From: DASPFV01 sp035620975
Lineage (GTDB): Bacteria; Acidobacteriota; Vicinamibacteria; Vicinamibacterales; 2-12-FULL-66-21
DNA: 15,692 nucleotides
NCBI GenBank assembly: GCA_035620975.1
Contig: DASPFV010000318.1
Coordinates: forward strand, 1 to 15,692
Direction: 5' to 3'
Under the pieces are notes generated by a model. The model saw nothing but the letters and a program-made list of their open reading frames with translations. It was not told where the DNA came from and made no database searches. Numbering within the stretch: position 1 is the stretch's first letter; every line of letters begins with the position of its first letter. Shown piece after piece: positions 6,022-13,081 of the stretch. Made by a program: the position numbers and the translations under genes.

Positions 6022-8757
6022 CTAGTCCGGCACCGAGATCCGGTAGATGTTGCGGTGGGTGGTGACCCGCGGAAAGGCGTAGATCGACGGATCCGCCCCG
6101 GCGAACGCGCGTGCGGCCGGAATCATTCGCGCACCGGGGAGCGCCGCCGCCTCGGACATCGAGGACAACCCAGCCGCCGGCAGGTCCGGCAGGTACCGGC
6201 CCTGCGGAAGCGGCACGGCGTAGGTCTGTGGCAGGGCGCCTGCCGGTGAGACGAGATACAGGAACGCGCCGTCGGGCGACCAGCTGACGAGCGGCGGCGT
6301 GATGCCCCGGTTCTCTGCTCCGGCTGTCCCGCAACCGGCGCAGATCAGCGTTCGCCTGGCACCGGCTCGCGAATACACCGACACATCTCCTTCGCCCGAT
6401 GGCGCTGCCGCGGCGGAGGCATCCACCGTGCCATCGGCATGGAACGAATCGACCTCCCCACCTTCCCATACGGCGAGTGACTCGCCGTGGGGCGAGACTG
6501 CATACAGGAATCTGATGGGTTTGGCCATCACCCGCCGCAGATCGCTGCCGTCGTCTTCGACGTGGTAGAGGTACGGCGTTCCACGTTCGCCGCCCACGAA
6601 GAAGACGCCGCCAGCCGGGTCGACGAGCGCGCGCACGACGGCATCGACCGCTGCCAGCCGGCGGGGAGGCGCGCTGGCGTCGAGGGTCGCCAGCCACACC
6701 TCGGAGCGGCCCTCGCCGTCGATGCTGACGAAGACGACGCGCCGGCCATCGCGTGCCACGCTGAAGTGCTCCATCAGGAAGTCGGACAGGAGCCGCCCCC
6801 GGCGACCCGTGTCGATGTCGATAACCCACAGCTCGCCGCTGACGAAGCGGCGATTGGCCTGGGAGCGCTGCAGATAATAGAGCGACCGACCATCCTCGGC
6901 GAATGCCGGCATGAAGGCGTAGCCCTGTGAGGTGACCTGCCGCGCGCCGTGGGCGTCCTGGATCCAGATCGTGCTCTGGCTGTCGCCGACCGACGTCACG
7001 AACGATCGGCCGTCGGGATCGAAGGCGATGCCCTGTTGTTCGGTGGGGCCCGAGGTGAGCTGCTGGGGCCGGCCATCGGGAAACAGCTGCCGCCAGATGT
7101 GAAATCCGTTCCCGGCGTTCGCGGAGAAATACATCCAGCGGCCATCGGGTGACCAGGCGACGTCCGTGCACTGAGCAGGCTCGGGACCGACGGCCCTGCC
7201 TGGTGCGCTCCCATCGAAGGGCACCAGGCGGCACGGCAGCCATCCGCTGAGGTCCATCTCGACGGCGAGCACCCACCGCCGGTCCGGCGACGCCGCGCCC
7301 CGATGCGCCATGCCGTTCACGTCAGCCGGCAGGTAGACCTGGTGCTCGTCGGCCTGATTCTCGGTGGACGAGAAGAGCCCCATGTGAAGCCCGACGCTGA
7401 TCCTCCGGGAGAACAGCACTCGCCGAGGGCCCCGACCGTTGCCAACCCAGGTCAGGCCTTCAGCCCTCGTCAGCAACCGCGTCGGTTCTCCCCCGAGCAC
7501 CGTGACCACCCGTGTCTCCGACTGGGCGCCCCCGGGGTAGACGGAGTAGGCGATGCGCGTCCCGTCGGGTGAAAAGGCTGTCGGACCCATCTTCCTGAAG
7601 CCGTCGCGCGTAAGCTGCACCGGTTCCCCGTCGGGCAGGAGCTTCACGTACACTTCGCCGCGTCCCATGAAGGTATCTTCGCCTCTGATGAACGCCAGCA
7701 TGCGGCCGTCCGGTGATAGAGAGGGGGCGACCACCGAGTCGGCGAAGTGCGTGAGCTGCGTGTACTCGAGTCGGGGAACAGGGTCAGGCGTTCCGCGGCG
7801 GGTCACGAGCAGCGCGACCCCTGCGGCCGCGGCGAGCACGAGAACCATGATGCCGACTAGGGCTTGCCGTCCACGTCGATCCTTCGGGTCCAGGGCCGTG
7901 TCGGTCGCGCCCGCCGTCGGCCGGAGCAGCCGCCGCAGATCGACGACCATCTCGCGCATCGACTGGAAGCGGTCCGCGGGGTCCTTCTCGAGCGCCTTCT
8001 CCACGAGGAGCTGCAGCGGCAGGGGCGTCCCGGCCGGCAGGGGATCGGGTGTCCGTTCGCGGATGGCGTGGAGCACCTCCAGCTCGGACTTGCCTCCGAA
8101 AGGCCGCCTGCCGGCCACCATCTCGTACAGGACGACTCCGAACGAGAACACGTCGCTTCGCGAATCGAGCGGCTGTCCGGCCGTCTGCTCCGGCGACATG
8201 TATGCCACGGTTCCAATCGCGAATCCGGGCCGCGTCTGCGGCATTGCCGACGTGCGCGTGACAGCGTCCGACGCGCCCGGCTGGTCGAGCCTGGCGAGCC
8301 CGAAGTCTGCCAGCTTGGCAAGCCCGTTCCTCGTGATCAGGATGTTCTCGGGCTTGACGTCCCGGTGCAGGATCCCTGCCTCGTGAGCGGTGGCCAATGC
8401 GTCCGCCACGCCGAGCAGCAGCGCGACAACGTTGCGCCAGCTCCGGCCGCCGCTCCGCGCCCAGTCTCTCAGCGTGCCGCCATCCAGCAGCTCTGTCACG
8501 AGGTACTGGCGGCCCAACACGTCGCCCGTGTCGTGAACCGTCAGGATGTGCGGATGATTGAGCGACGAGGCCGTCCGCGCTTCCTGCTGGAAACGGCGGC
8601 GCGCGGGCTCGTCGGCGATCTCGGCGGCCAGGACCTTGACGGCGACCGGCCGGCACAGTCGCGTGTCCTCCGCGCGATAAACTTCACCCGTTCCGCCCCG
8701 ACCAATCAGCGTCTCGATCCGATAAGGCCCGAGCGAAGCGCCGCGGTCGAGCGTCAT
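6022..8757 (-). CDS. Transmembrane Ser/Thr protein kinase with C-terminal PD40/TolB-like propeller (kinase 2)
   Basis: A 911-residue protein with the same plan as kinase 1 but clearly diverged from it. The kinase domain (about 12-280) has GRGGTGEVY at 19-27, K41 in VAVK, E59 in helix C, HRDVKPEN with D133, DFG with D151 and MSPEQ at 187-191, so it should be active. A single membrane helix lies at about 299-319. The long C-terminal part carries several SPDG motifs (SPDGRMLAFIR, SPDGTRIAYSV, SPDGRWMYFSA, SPDGAFLYLVS), a periplasmic propeller. I place the start at 8757 (MTLDRGASLGPYRI), the standard N-terminus of this family. A start at 8973 would add 72 Arg-rich residues unlike the family and run into the promoter region of the divergent gene. 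No Shine-Dalgarno precedes 8757, but a TAGAAT lies 11 bases upstream. Confidence 0.93.
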   Translation of the reverse strand: MTLDRGASLGPYRIETLIGRGGTGEVYRAEDTRLCRPVAVKVLAAEIADEPARRRFQQEARTASSLNHPHILTVHDTGDVLGRQYLVTELLDGGTLRDWARSGGRSWRNVVALLLGVADALATAHEAGILHRDVKPENILITRNGLAKLADFGLARLDQPGASDAVTRTSAMPQTRPGFAIGTVAYMSPEQTAGQPLDSRSDVFSFGVVLYEMVAGRRPFGGKSELEVLHAIRERTPDPLPAGTPLPLQLLVEKALEKDPADRFQSMREMVVDLRRLLRPTAGATDTALDPKDRRGRQALVGIMVLVLAAAAGVALLVTRRGTPDPVPRLEYTQLTHFADSVVAPSLSPDGRMLAFIRGEDTFMGRGEVYVKLLPDGEPVQLTRDGFRKMGPTAFSPDGTRIAYSVYPGGAQSETRVVTVLGGEPTRLLTRAEGLTWVGNGRGPRRVLFSRRISVGLHMGLFSSTENQADEHQVYLPADVNGMAHRGAASPDRRWVLAVEMDLSGWLPCRLVPFDGSAPGRAVGPEPAQCTDVAWSPDGRWMYFSANAGNGFHIWRQLFPDGRPQQLTSGPTEQQGIAFDPDGRSFVTSVGDSQSTIWIQDAHGARQVTSQGYAFMPAFAEDGRSLYYLQRSQANRRFVSGELWVIDIDTGRRGRLLSDFLMEHFSVARDGRRVVFVSIDGEGRSEVWLATLDASAPPRRLAAVDAVVRALVDPAGGVFFVGGERGTPYLYHVEDDGSDLRRVMAKPIRFLYAVSPHGESLAVWEGGEVDSFHADGTVDASAAAAPSGEGDVSVYSRAGARRTLICAGCGTAGAENRGITPPLVSWSPDGAFLYLVSPAGALPQTYAVPLPQGRYLPDLPAAGLSSMSEAAALPGARMIPAARAFAGADPSIYAFPRVTTHRNIYRISVPD

Positions 8758-8768
8758 CGACAGCCAGA

Positions 8769-8774
8769 ATTCTA
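8769..8774 (-). promoter_or_regulatory. Candidate -10 box for leaderless kinase 2 transcript
   Basis: On the minus strand TAGAAT ends 11 bases before the ATG at 8757, so transcription would begin within a few bases of the start codon. The bases between hold no Shine-Dalgarno sequence and no -35 element is recognisable. A competing TATAAG (minus strand of 8884-8889) could instead give a 5' leader of over 100 bases. Confidence 0.4.
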
Positions 8775-8986
8775 CTACCAGGCCTCTGTGTCCGCCGGCG
8801 GCGGCGAACCCGTTCCCCGACTCGCCGCCTTGGCACGCGGGCACTCCCGGCAAGCTGCTCGACAGGTTCCTCACGACGCTTGACTTATACGGTGGGGGCG
8901 CGCCATCGCGAGACCCGCGGCGGCTTCGTCGAGAAACACCGCGCCACTCGAGACGCGTCGATCGGCAGCTCACGTGGACAGTGGGC

Positions 8987-8992
8987 TAGAAT
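8987..8992 (+). promoter_or_regulatory. Candidate -10 box for leaderless esterase-glycosidase transcript
   Basis: TAGAAT ends 9 bases before the ATG at 9002. The bases between lack any purine-rich ribosome-binding sequence. This spacing puts the expected transcription start almost at the first codon. No -35 hexamer is evident, although GGCAGC lies at about the right distance. Confidence 0.45.
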
Positions 8993-9001
8993 CCGTGCTG
9001 C

Positions 9002-11191
9002 ATGCGCATCGTGGATAACATCGGCTGGCTGAAGCTCCTGCGCTCCCGGCGCGCAGGAAGTCCGCGGCTGGCGTTCGCGGCACTCGTTCTCGGGATTGCG
9101 GGCGCCGCTGCTCCTCGCGTGGACGTTTTCAGCACGCGGGCTCACGCCATGGCGGCGCAGGCGGACGCTCCCGCCGATCGCCCGAGGCCGCGGACGGACG
9201 CCAACTCGGCGCAGGCGCACGCCGAGCTCCTCGACAAGGCGAAGACGGGGCGCATCGACCTCTACTTCGTCGGCGACTCCATCGTCCGCCGCTGGGGCGC
9301 CCTCGACTATCCGGAGCTCCTCGCGAACTGGAAACAGAACTTCCACGGCTGGAACGCCGCCAATTTCGGCTGGGGCGGCGATCGCACCGAGCATATCCTC
9401 TGGCGGCTCGAGAACGGCGAGCTCGATGGCGTGAACCCCAGGGTCATCGTGATCCTCGCGGGTACCAACAACGTGGGCAAAGTGCCGGGCAGCGAATCGA
9501 AGATCCAGGACATTACGCGAGGGGTGAAGGCTATCGTCGAGATCTGCCGGCAGAAGGCGCCTCGCGCGAGCATCGTGGTCACGGGCATCCTGCCGCGCAA
9601 CGACAACATCGCCGTCATGCCCGAGATCCGGCGCATCAATCAGAACCTCGCGACGCTGGCGGATGGGGGGGCCGTGCGCTTCATGGACATCAGCGGCCAG
9701 CTCGCGAATGCGGACGGCCGACTCATCGAAGGCATGATGCACGACGGCCTGCACCCGACCGCTCGCGGCTACCAGGTGTGGGCCGATGCGCTGAAGCCAG
9801 TGCTGATCGATCTGCTCGGCCCGCCCGCGGCGGTCGATCTGGCACCTCCGCCGACGGGCGATCCCAGCGCGGCAAGGCGGACCGGCCAGGCTGCGGGCGT
9901 CAAGCCGCGAGGGCGTCTCCAGGTCGCGCCGACCCGCCGGTATCTCCAGTACGAGGATGGCCGGCCGTTCTTCTACCTGGCCGACACGGCCTGGATGCTG
10001 TTCCACCGCCTCGATCGCGAGGAGGCCTCACGCTATCTGGAGGACCGCGCGCGCAAAGGGTTCTCGGTCATCCAGGCGGTGGCGCTTGCGGAGCTCGACG
10101 GCCTCACGACAGCCAACCGGTACGGCGCGCTCCCTCTCGTCGACAGGGATCCAGCCAAACCCAATCCGGACTACTTCGGGCATATCGACTTCATCGTCGA
10201 TCGCGCGAATACGCTCGGCATGTTCGTCGGCTTTCTGCCCACCTGGGGCAAGTACTGGAAGCCGGGCGATCACAAGGTCTTCACGGTCGAGAACGCGCGG
10301 GCTTATGGACAGTTCCTCGGCGCGCGCTATCGCGAGCGGGCAATCATCTGGATCCTGGGCGGCGACCAGAACGTCGCAACCCCGGAGGAGCGCGCGATCA
10401 TCGACGCCATGGCCGCAGGGTTGAAGGCCGGCGACGGCGGGCGCCATCTAATGACGTTCCACCCACGCGGCCCTGGCCAGTCGTCGCTGCAGCTCCAGGA
10501 CGCGCCCTGGCTCGATTTCCACATGTCGCAGACATCACACGGTGGCCGAGATCACGACACCGGGCTCTTCGCCGACCGCGACCTGTCCCTCACCCCGCTC
10601 CGCCCGACGCTCGACGGCGAGCCGCGCTACGAGACGATGCCCGTCGGCTTCTATTTCAAGGATCACAACCGCCTCGACCGGTTCGACGACGACGACGTGA
10701 GGCAGGCGGCGTGGTGGTCGGTGATGGCGGGCGCGTGCGGGCACGCGTACGGCAACAACAACATCTGGCAGATGTGGGCACCCGGGCGCGCGCCGGTGCT
10801 CTTCGCCAGCATCCCGTGGCACGAGGCGCTCGATCACCCCGGTGCGCGACAGATGGGCATCCTGCGCCGGTTCATGGAGGGTCGCGCGTTCGAGTTGCTC
10901 GTGCCCGACCAGCGCCTGATCGCCAACGGTCCGGCCGCAGGGCCGGCCAGGGTCCGTGCCATGCGCGCGTCGGACGGCTCGATGGCGCTCTTCTACTCGC
11001 CACGCGGCGAAGGCTTCACCGTCGACAAGGCGGTCATCAAAGCGCCGCGGGTCCGCGAGTCGTGGTTCGACCCGCGGTATGGCGTACTGCACGAGTTCCA
11101 CACGACTGACAACCTCGCGTTCCAGACATATACGCCGCCGACGTCCGGGCGGGGGCAGGACTGGGTGCTGGTGCTGGAGGCGGTGAAGTAG
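9002..11191 (+). CDS. Secreted fusion of SGNH/GDSL esterase and DUF4038 (GH140-like) glycoside hydrolase
   Basis: A 729-residue two-enzyme protein. Residues 1-52 are a long signal peptide with hydrophobic core LAFAALVLGIAGAAA and likely cleavage after AHA or AQA. Residues about 85-275 are an SGNH hydrolase: GDSI with nucleophile S93, Gly in FGWGGDRT (124-126), GTNN with N156, and DGLH with D248 and H251, so all four blocks are intact. A Pro/Ala linker (275-305) follows. Residues about 308-620 match DUF4038 (RPFFYLADTAWMLFHRLDREE, WGKYWK, IIWILGGDQN, LDGEPRYE); D455 and E540 are the probable catalytic pair. Residues about 635-729 resemble the Collagen_bind_2 tail (SDGSMALFYSPRG, SWFDPRYG). DUF4038 includes GH140 apiosidases, so a role in de-esterifying and cleaving pectic side chains is plausible but not shown. 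Confidence 0.93.
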   Translation: MRIVDNIGWLKLLRSRRAGSPRLAFAALVLGIAGAAAPRVDVFSTRAHAMAAQADAPADRPRPRTDANSAQAHAELLDKAKTGRIDLYFVGDSIVRRWGALDYPELLANWKQNFHGWNAANFGWGGDRTEHILWRLENGELDGVNPRVIVILAGTNNVGKVPGSESKIQDITRGVKAIVEICRQKAPRASIVVTGILPRNDNIAVMPEIRRINQNLATLADGGAVRFMDISGQLANADGRLIEGMMHDGLHPTARGYQVWADALKPVLIDLLGPPAAVDLAPPPTGDPSAARRTGQAAGVKPRGRLQVAPTRRYLQYEDGRPFFYLADTAWMLFHRLDREEASRYLEDRARKGFSVIQAVALAELDGLTTANRYGALPLVDRDPAKPNPDYFGHIDFIVDRANTLGMFVGFLPTWGKYWKPGDHKVFTVENARAYGQFLGARYRERAIIWILGGDQNVATPEERAIIDAMAAGLKAGDGGRHLMTFHPRGPGQSSLQLQDAPWLDFHMSQTSHGGRDHDTGLFADRDLSLTPLRPTLDGEPRYETMPVGFYFKDHNRLDRFDDDDVRQAAWWSVMAGACGHAYGNNNIWQMWAPGRAPVLFASIPWHEALDHPGARQMGILRRFMEGRAFELLVPDQRLIANGPAAGPARVRAMRASDGSMALFYSPRGEGFTVDKAVIKAPRVRESWFDPRYGVLHEFHTTDNLAFQTYTPPTSGRGQDWVLVLEAVK

Positions 11192-11222
11192 GCCGGGGCC
11201 AGCCTGCGGGGCCGAGGGTTTA

Positions 11223-11241
11223 CGCGGCGCCGACAGCCGCG
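11223..11241. terminator. Hairpin between convergent genes, possible terminator
   Basis: CGCGGC (11223-11228) and GCCGCG (11236-11241) form a 6-bp stem with a 7-base loop in the 76-base gap between the esterase-glycosidase stop and the phosphatase stop. It lacks a U-tract. Position between two converging stops is the main argument. Confidence 0.25.
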
Positions 11242-11267
11242 CGGGAAAGGGACTCCGGCTCAGGCGC

Positions 11268-11801
11268 TCAGGCCTCGTCAGCCAGCCGCCTCCACGCGGC
11301 CACGAACTCGCGCTGCTCGTGCGTCTCGGGCGAGAGCTGCCACTCGCTGGGCTCTCCCCACCGGAGCGTCTGCACTCGAACGAGCGCCTCTTTGGCCGAC
11401 AGCCCCTGTTCGATCAGCCAGCAGGCCGCGACCGTGCCCGTCCGGCCGATGCCTCCCCAGCAGTGGACGTAGACAGTCCGTTCCTCCTCGATTTCGGCCC
11501 CGATGGCGTTGAGGATATCGACCATCAGTTCGCGTGTGGGCACATCCCGGTCTCGGATGGCGAACCGGCGGTATCGGCACTCGAGTCCTTTCTCGCAGGC
11601 GAGCTCCGCCAGCAGCGCTTCGTACGGCTCCAGCGGCTCTGACGTCTCGGTCAGGTCGATGAAGGTGCGGATCCCGGCCTCGAGGAACCGCGCGAGCTTC
11701 CGGGACGCCTTCTCGCGGGTCCAGGAACCAGCATAGCTGCCGGCGAGGAGGCGGCCTTCGAGGAGCCAATAGGTGTCGGGGATGGGCGGCCGCGAGGTCA
11801 T
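11268..11801 (-). CDS. Atypical dual-specificity / tyrosine protein phosphatase
   Basis: A 177-residue cysteine phosphatase. The P-loop signature HCWGGIGRT gives catalytic C114 and R120. Upstream, AIRDRDVP supplies the likely general acid, D84 or D86. Family features include GRLLAGSYAG near 16-25 and GIRTFIDLTE near 43-52, matching small bacterial DSP/PTP-like proteins, and the length is normal for that group. No signal peptide or membrane segment, so it should be cytoplasmic. I chose the second ATG (11801, MTSRPP) over the one at 11810 because a TATTCT box lies 11 bases before it and the longer form would start inside the expected transcription start. It could oppose Ser/Thr/Tyr phosphorylation, but the substrate is unknown and phospholipid or RNA substrates are also possible for this fold. 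Confidence 0.9.
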   Translation of the reverse strand: MTSRPPIPDTYWLLEGRLLAGSYAGSWTREKASRKLARFLEAGIRTFIDLTETSEPLEPYEALLAELACEKGLECRYRRFAIRDRDVPTRELMVDILNAIGAEIEEERTVYVHCWGGIGRTGTVAACWLIEQGLSAKEALVRVQTLRWGEPSEWQLSPETHEQREFVAAWRRLADEA

Positions 11802-11812
11802 CGGGCACAATC

Positions 11813-11818
11813 AGAATA
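11813..11818 (-). promoter_or_regulatory. Candidate -10 box for leaderless phosphatase transcript
   Basis: TATTCT on the minus strand ends 11 bases before the ATG at 11801. The intervening bases (GATTGTGCCCG) contain no Shine-Dalgarno. The spacing matches four other genes in the window. Confidence 0.42.
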
Positions 11819-11906
11819 TCGCGAGGGCACGCGAATTCACATCCCGAAGGTGCGCCCGACCGCGGGCGACGGCACGAACGCCCATTCGCTGCCTTTCCCG
11901 TTTTCA

Positions 11907-11930
11907 GGTTCAGGGTTCCGGGTTCCGGGT
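11907..11930 (+). repeat. Short tandem repeat of a 7-base unit (GGTTCMG, about 3.4 copies)
   Basis: GGTTCAG, GGTTCCG, GGTTCCG and a partial GGT follow each other directly in the 187-base divergent gap between the phosphatase and the CPBP-family gene. Copies differ only at base 6. It is too short for a functional call. It could be a slippage-prone spacer affecting the CPBP-gene promoter. Confidence 0.7.
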
Positions 11931-11988
11931 ACCACGTCCCCGGTCGTCGGTTCACGCGCCACAGCGATCCGCCGGAGTTCACACAAGC

Positions 11989-12594
11989 ATGCCGTTCACG
12001 ACTGCCATTGTCGCCGCCGTGCTCGTCTATATCTGGTTCATCGAGGGGCGCGCGGCGAGAGAGCTCGTCTACATTCCTGGGACGCTGGTGGTGGCACTCG
12101 CGGTATGGCACAACACGAAGGCCGGGGAATGGGGATTCTCACGGAAGGGCGTCTGGCGGGCGGTTCGGGCGGTATTGGTGGTCACGCTGCCCGCGGCGCT
12201 GCTGTTCCTGGCGGTCGGCGCGGCGATCGGAACGCTCCACGACCGCCGCGATTTCCTCGGCAGTTTCGCGGCGCTCTACGCCTGGGGCAGCGCGCAGCAG
12301 TGGGTGCTGCAGACGGTGGTTCTCCGCGAAGCCCAGCGCGCGACGTCACAAAACGCGGGCGTCCTCATCGCCGCGCTGCTCTTCGGGGCGGTCCACCTGC
12401 CGAATCCGTTCCTGGCACCGGTGACGGGCGCGGCGGCGCTCGTCTGGTGCCGCATCTACGACCGGTATCCGAACGTCCTGCCACTCGCCCTCTCGCATGC
12501 CCTCGGCACGCTCGCGATCCTCTACGCCTTCGACGAGACGATCACGGGCAGGTTGCGGATCGGGATGTCTTACCTGAGGCTTGTCGGTCCCTGA
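11989..12594 (+). CDS. CPBP-family (CAAX protease/Abi-like) membrane protein with altered active-site residues
   Basis: A 201-residue multi-pass membrane protein. The ATG at 11989 has GGAG (11974-11977) upstream. Hydrophobic segments lie at about 4-18, 28-41, 60-81, 92-112, 123-140, 143-155 and 165-181. The C-terminal half has the layout of a CPBP intramembrane protease: WGSAQQWVLQTVVLRE takes the place of motif 1 (normally EExxxR), FGAVHLPNP is motif 2 (FxxxH, H136), and SHALGT is motif 3 (H170; normally HxxxN). The Glu pair is Q103-Q104, the Arg is Q108 and the Asn is T174. Either this is a variant clade using other residues or the protein is no longer a protease. It is divergently arranged with the phosphatase and has no obvious bacteriocin genes beside it. 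Confidence 0.82.
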   Translation: MPFTTAIVAAVLVYIWFIEGRAARELVYIPGTLVVALAVWHNTKAGEWGFSRKGVWRAVRAVLVVTLPAALLFLAVGAAIGTLHDRRDFLGSFAALYAWGSAQQWVLQTVVLREAQRATSQNAGVLIAALLFGAVHLPNPFLAPVTGAAALVWCRIYDRYPNVLPLALSHALGTLAILYAFDETITGRLRIGMSYLRLVGP

Positions 12595-12634
12595 GTAGAG
12601 CCACCAGGCACGGACCGCGTGATGCGAGCCGCCT

Positions 12635-12658
12635 GGTCGGAGCCGCAAGGCGCCGACC
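12635..12658. terminator. GNRA-capped hairpin, likely terminator between convergent genes
   Basis: GGTCGG (12635-12640) pairs with CCGACC (12653-12658). After an A-G internal mismatch, GCC pairs with GGC around a GCAA tetraloop at 12645-12648. An overlapping alternative stem pairs ACCAGGC (12603-12609) with GCCTGGT (12631-12637). It stands 41 bases after the CPBP-family stop, and a TTTT follows at 12673-12676, which also falls at the stop of the leftward small gene. It is well placed for termination in either direction, although the T-run is 14 bases away. Confidence 0.4.
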
Positions 12659-12675
12659 GACCCGCCTCGGAGTTT

Positions 12676-12891
12676 TCAGTGCACTACTTCGTCTCCTTCG
12701 TCCTCCCACTCGAGATGCGGGATCTCCAGCGCCTTGATGGCCTGCAGTGCCACTTCGAGCGCCTCGTGCGGCGTCTTGCAGTTCCCCTGCCGCAGGTCCC
12801 TGCGTACCCGACGAAGCGCGCGCAGCACGCGCGCCCGATCGAAGCGCTGCCCCTCACAATGCTCGCAATAGCTCATCGTCTTTTTTGACAC
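12676..12891 (-). CDS. Small CxxC protein of unknown function
   Basis: Up to 71 residues from the GTG at 12891, or 66 from the in-frame ATG at 12876. No ribosome-binding sequence is clear for either start. The peptide begins SYCEHCEGQRFD, giving a CxxC that could bind zinc, then a basic predicted helix (RARVLRALRRVRRDLRQG), then a regular stretch (TPHEALEVALQAIKAL) and an acidic end (EWEDEGDEVVH). Codon third positions are GC-rich as in neighbouring genes. This and the sensible helix pattern favour a real gene over the longer, poorer frame on the opposite strand. A third Cys lies at GNCKTP. I recognise no family. Confidence 0.5.
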   Translation of the reverse strand: MSKKTMSYCEHCEGQRFDRARVLRALRRVRRDLRQGNCKTPHEALEVALQAIKALEIPHLEWEDEGDEVVH

Positions 12892-12928
12892 GGCGCGCAG
12901 TCGCCAGATCCGTGCGTGCCCGCTGCTG

Positions 12929-13024
12929 CCGGCAGATTCGAGACTGCCGGACCGCGTCCTGTGAGGCTACCCGGGGATCGCCCCGGGAAGCCCGTTCCCA
13001 CCAGTGTAACGGGTCAGCCGGCAG
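12929..13024. ncRNA. Candidate structured RNA element: three hairpins with a mutually exclusive alternative stem
   Basis: Three strong hairpins follow each other in a gene-free gap. CCGGCAG/CTGCCGG at 12929-12950 has an 8-base loop. At 12965-12992 a GGCT/AGCC stem plus CCCGGGG/CCCCGGG surround a 4-base loop, with one mismatch. At 12991-13013 CCCGTT/AACGGG has an 11-base loop. The first arm is repeated: GCCGGCAGA occurs at 12928-12936 and 13017-13025. CTGCCGG (12944-12950) can therefore pair with either copy; the second choice closes a multibranch domain around the other hairpins. This resembles an attenuator or riboswitch plan. It lies between the starts of the small CxxC gene (leftward) and the TfoX-like gene (rightward), and the strand cannot be decided from symmetry. 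I match no known class. Confidence 0.3.
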
Positions 13025-13064
13025 AAATCGCCGTAAACGAAGATCCCGCCGGGCCTCCGTCGGA

Positions 13065-13070
13065 TATGAT
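13065..13070 (+). promoter_or_regulatory. Candidate -10 box for leaderless TfoX-like transcript
   Basis: TATGAT ends 11 bases before the ATG at 13082, with only GGGACTCTTTC between, which holds no properly placed Shine-Dalgarno. If used, the mRNA would start at or next to the start codon, leaving the upstream hairpins outside this transcript. Confidence 0.45.
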
Positions 13071-13081
13071 GGGACTCTTTC

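Noticed and set aside
8758..8973. A 72-residue N-terminal extension of kinase 2 starting at 8973
   Set aside because: The extension is Arg/Ser/Gly-rich with no domain, family members start at the MTLDRG-type sequence, and it would cross a candidate -10 box and nearly reach the divergent promoter.
12929..12950. A tRNA T-arm, read on the minus strand as GGCAG, loop TCTCGAAT, CTGCC
   Set aside because: The loop has 8 bases instead of 7, and no acceptor stem, D-arm or anticodon arm can be assembled around it in either orientation.
12960..13025. A cobalamin riboswitch (a GGGAACGGG-like string occurs on the minus strand)
   Set aside because: The conserved B12 box and the ordered core elements are absent; only a short G-rich similarity remains.
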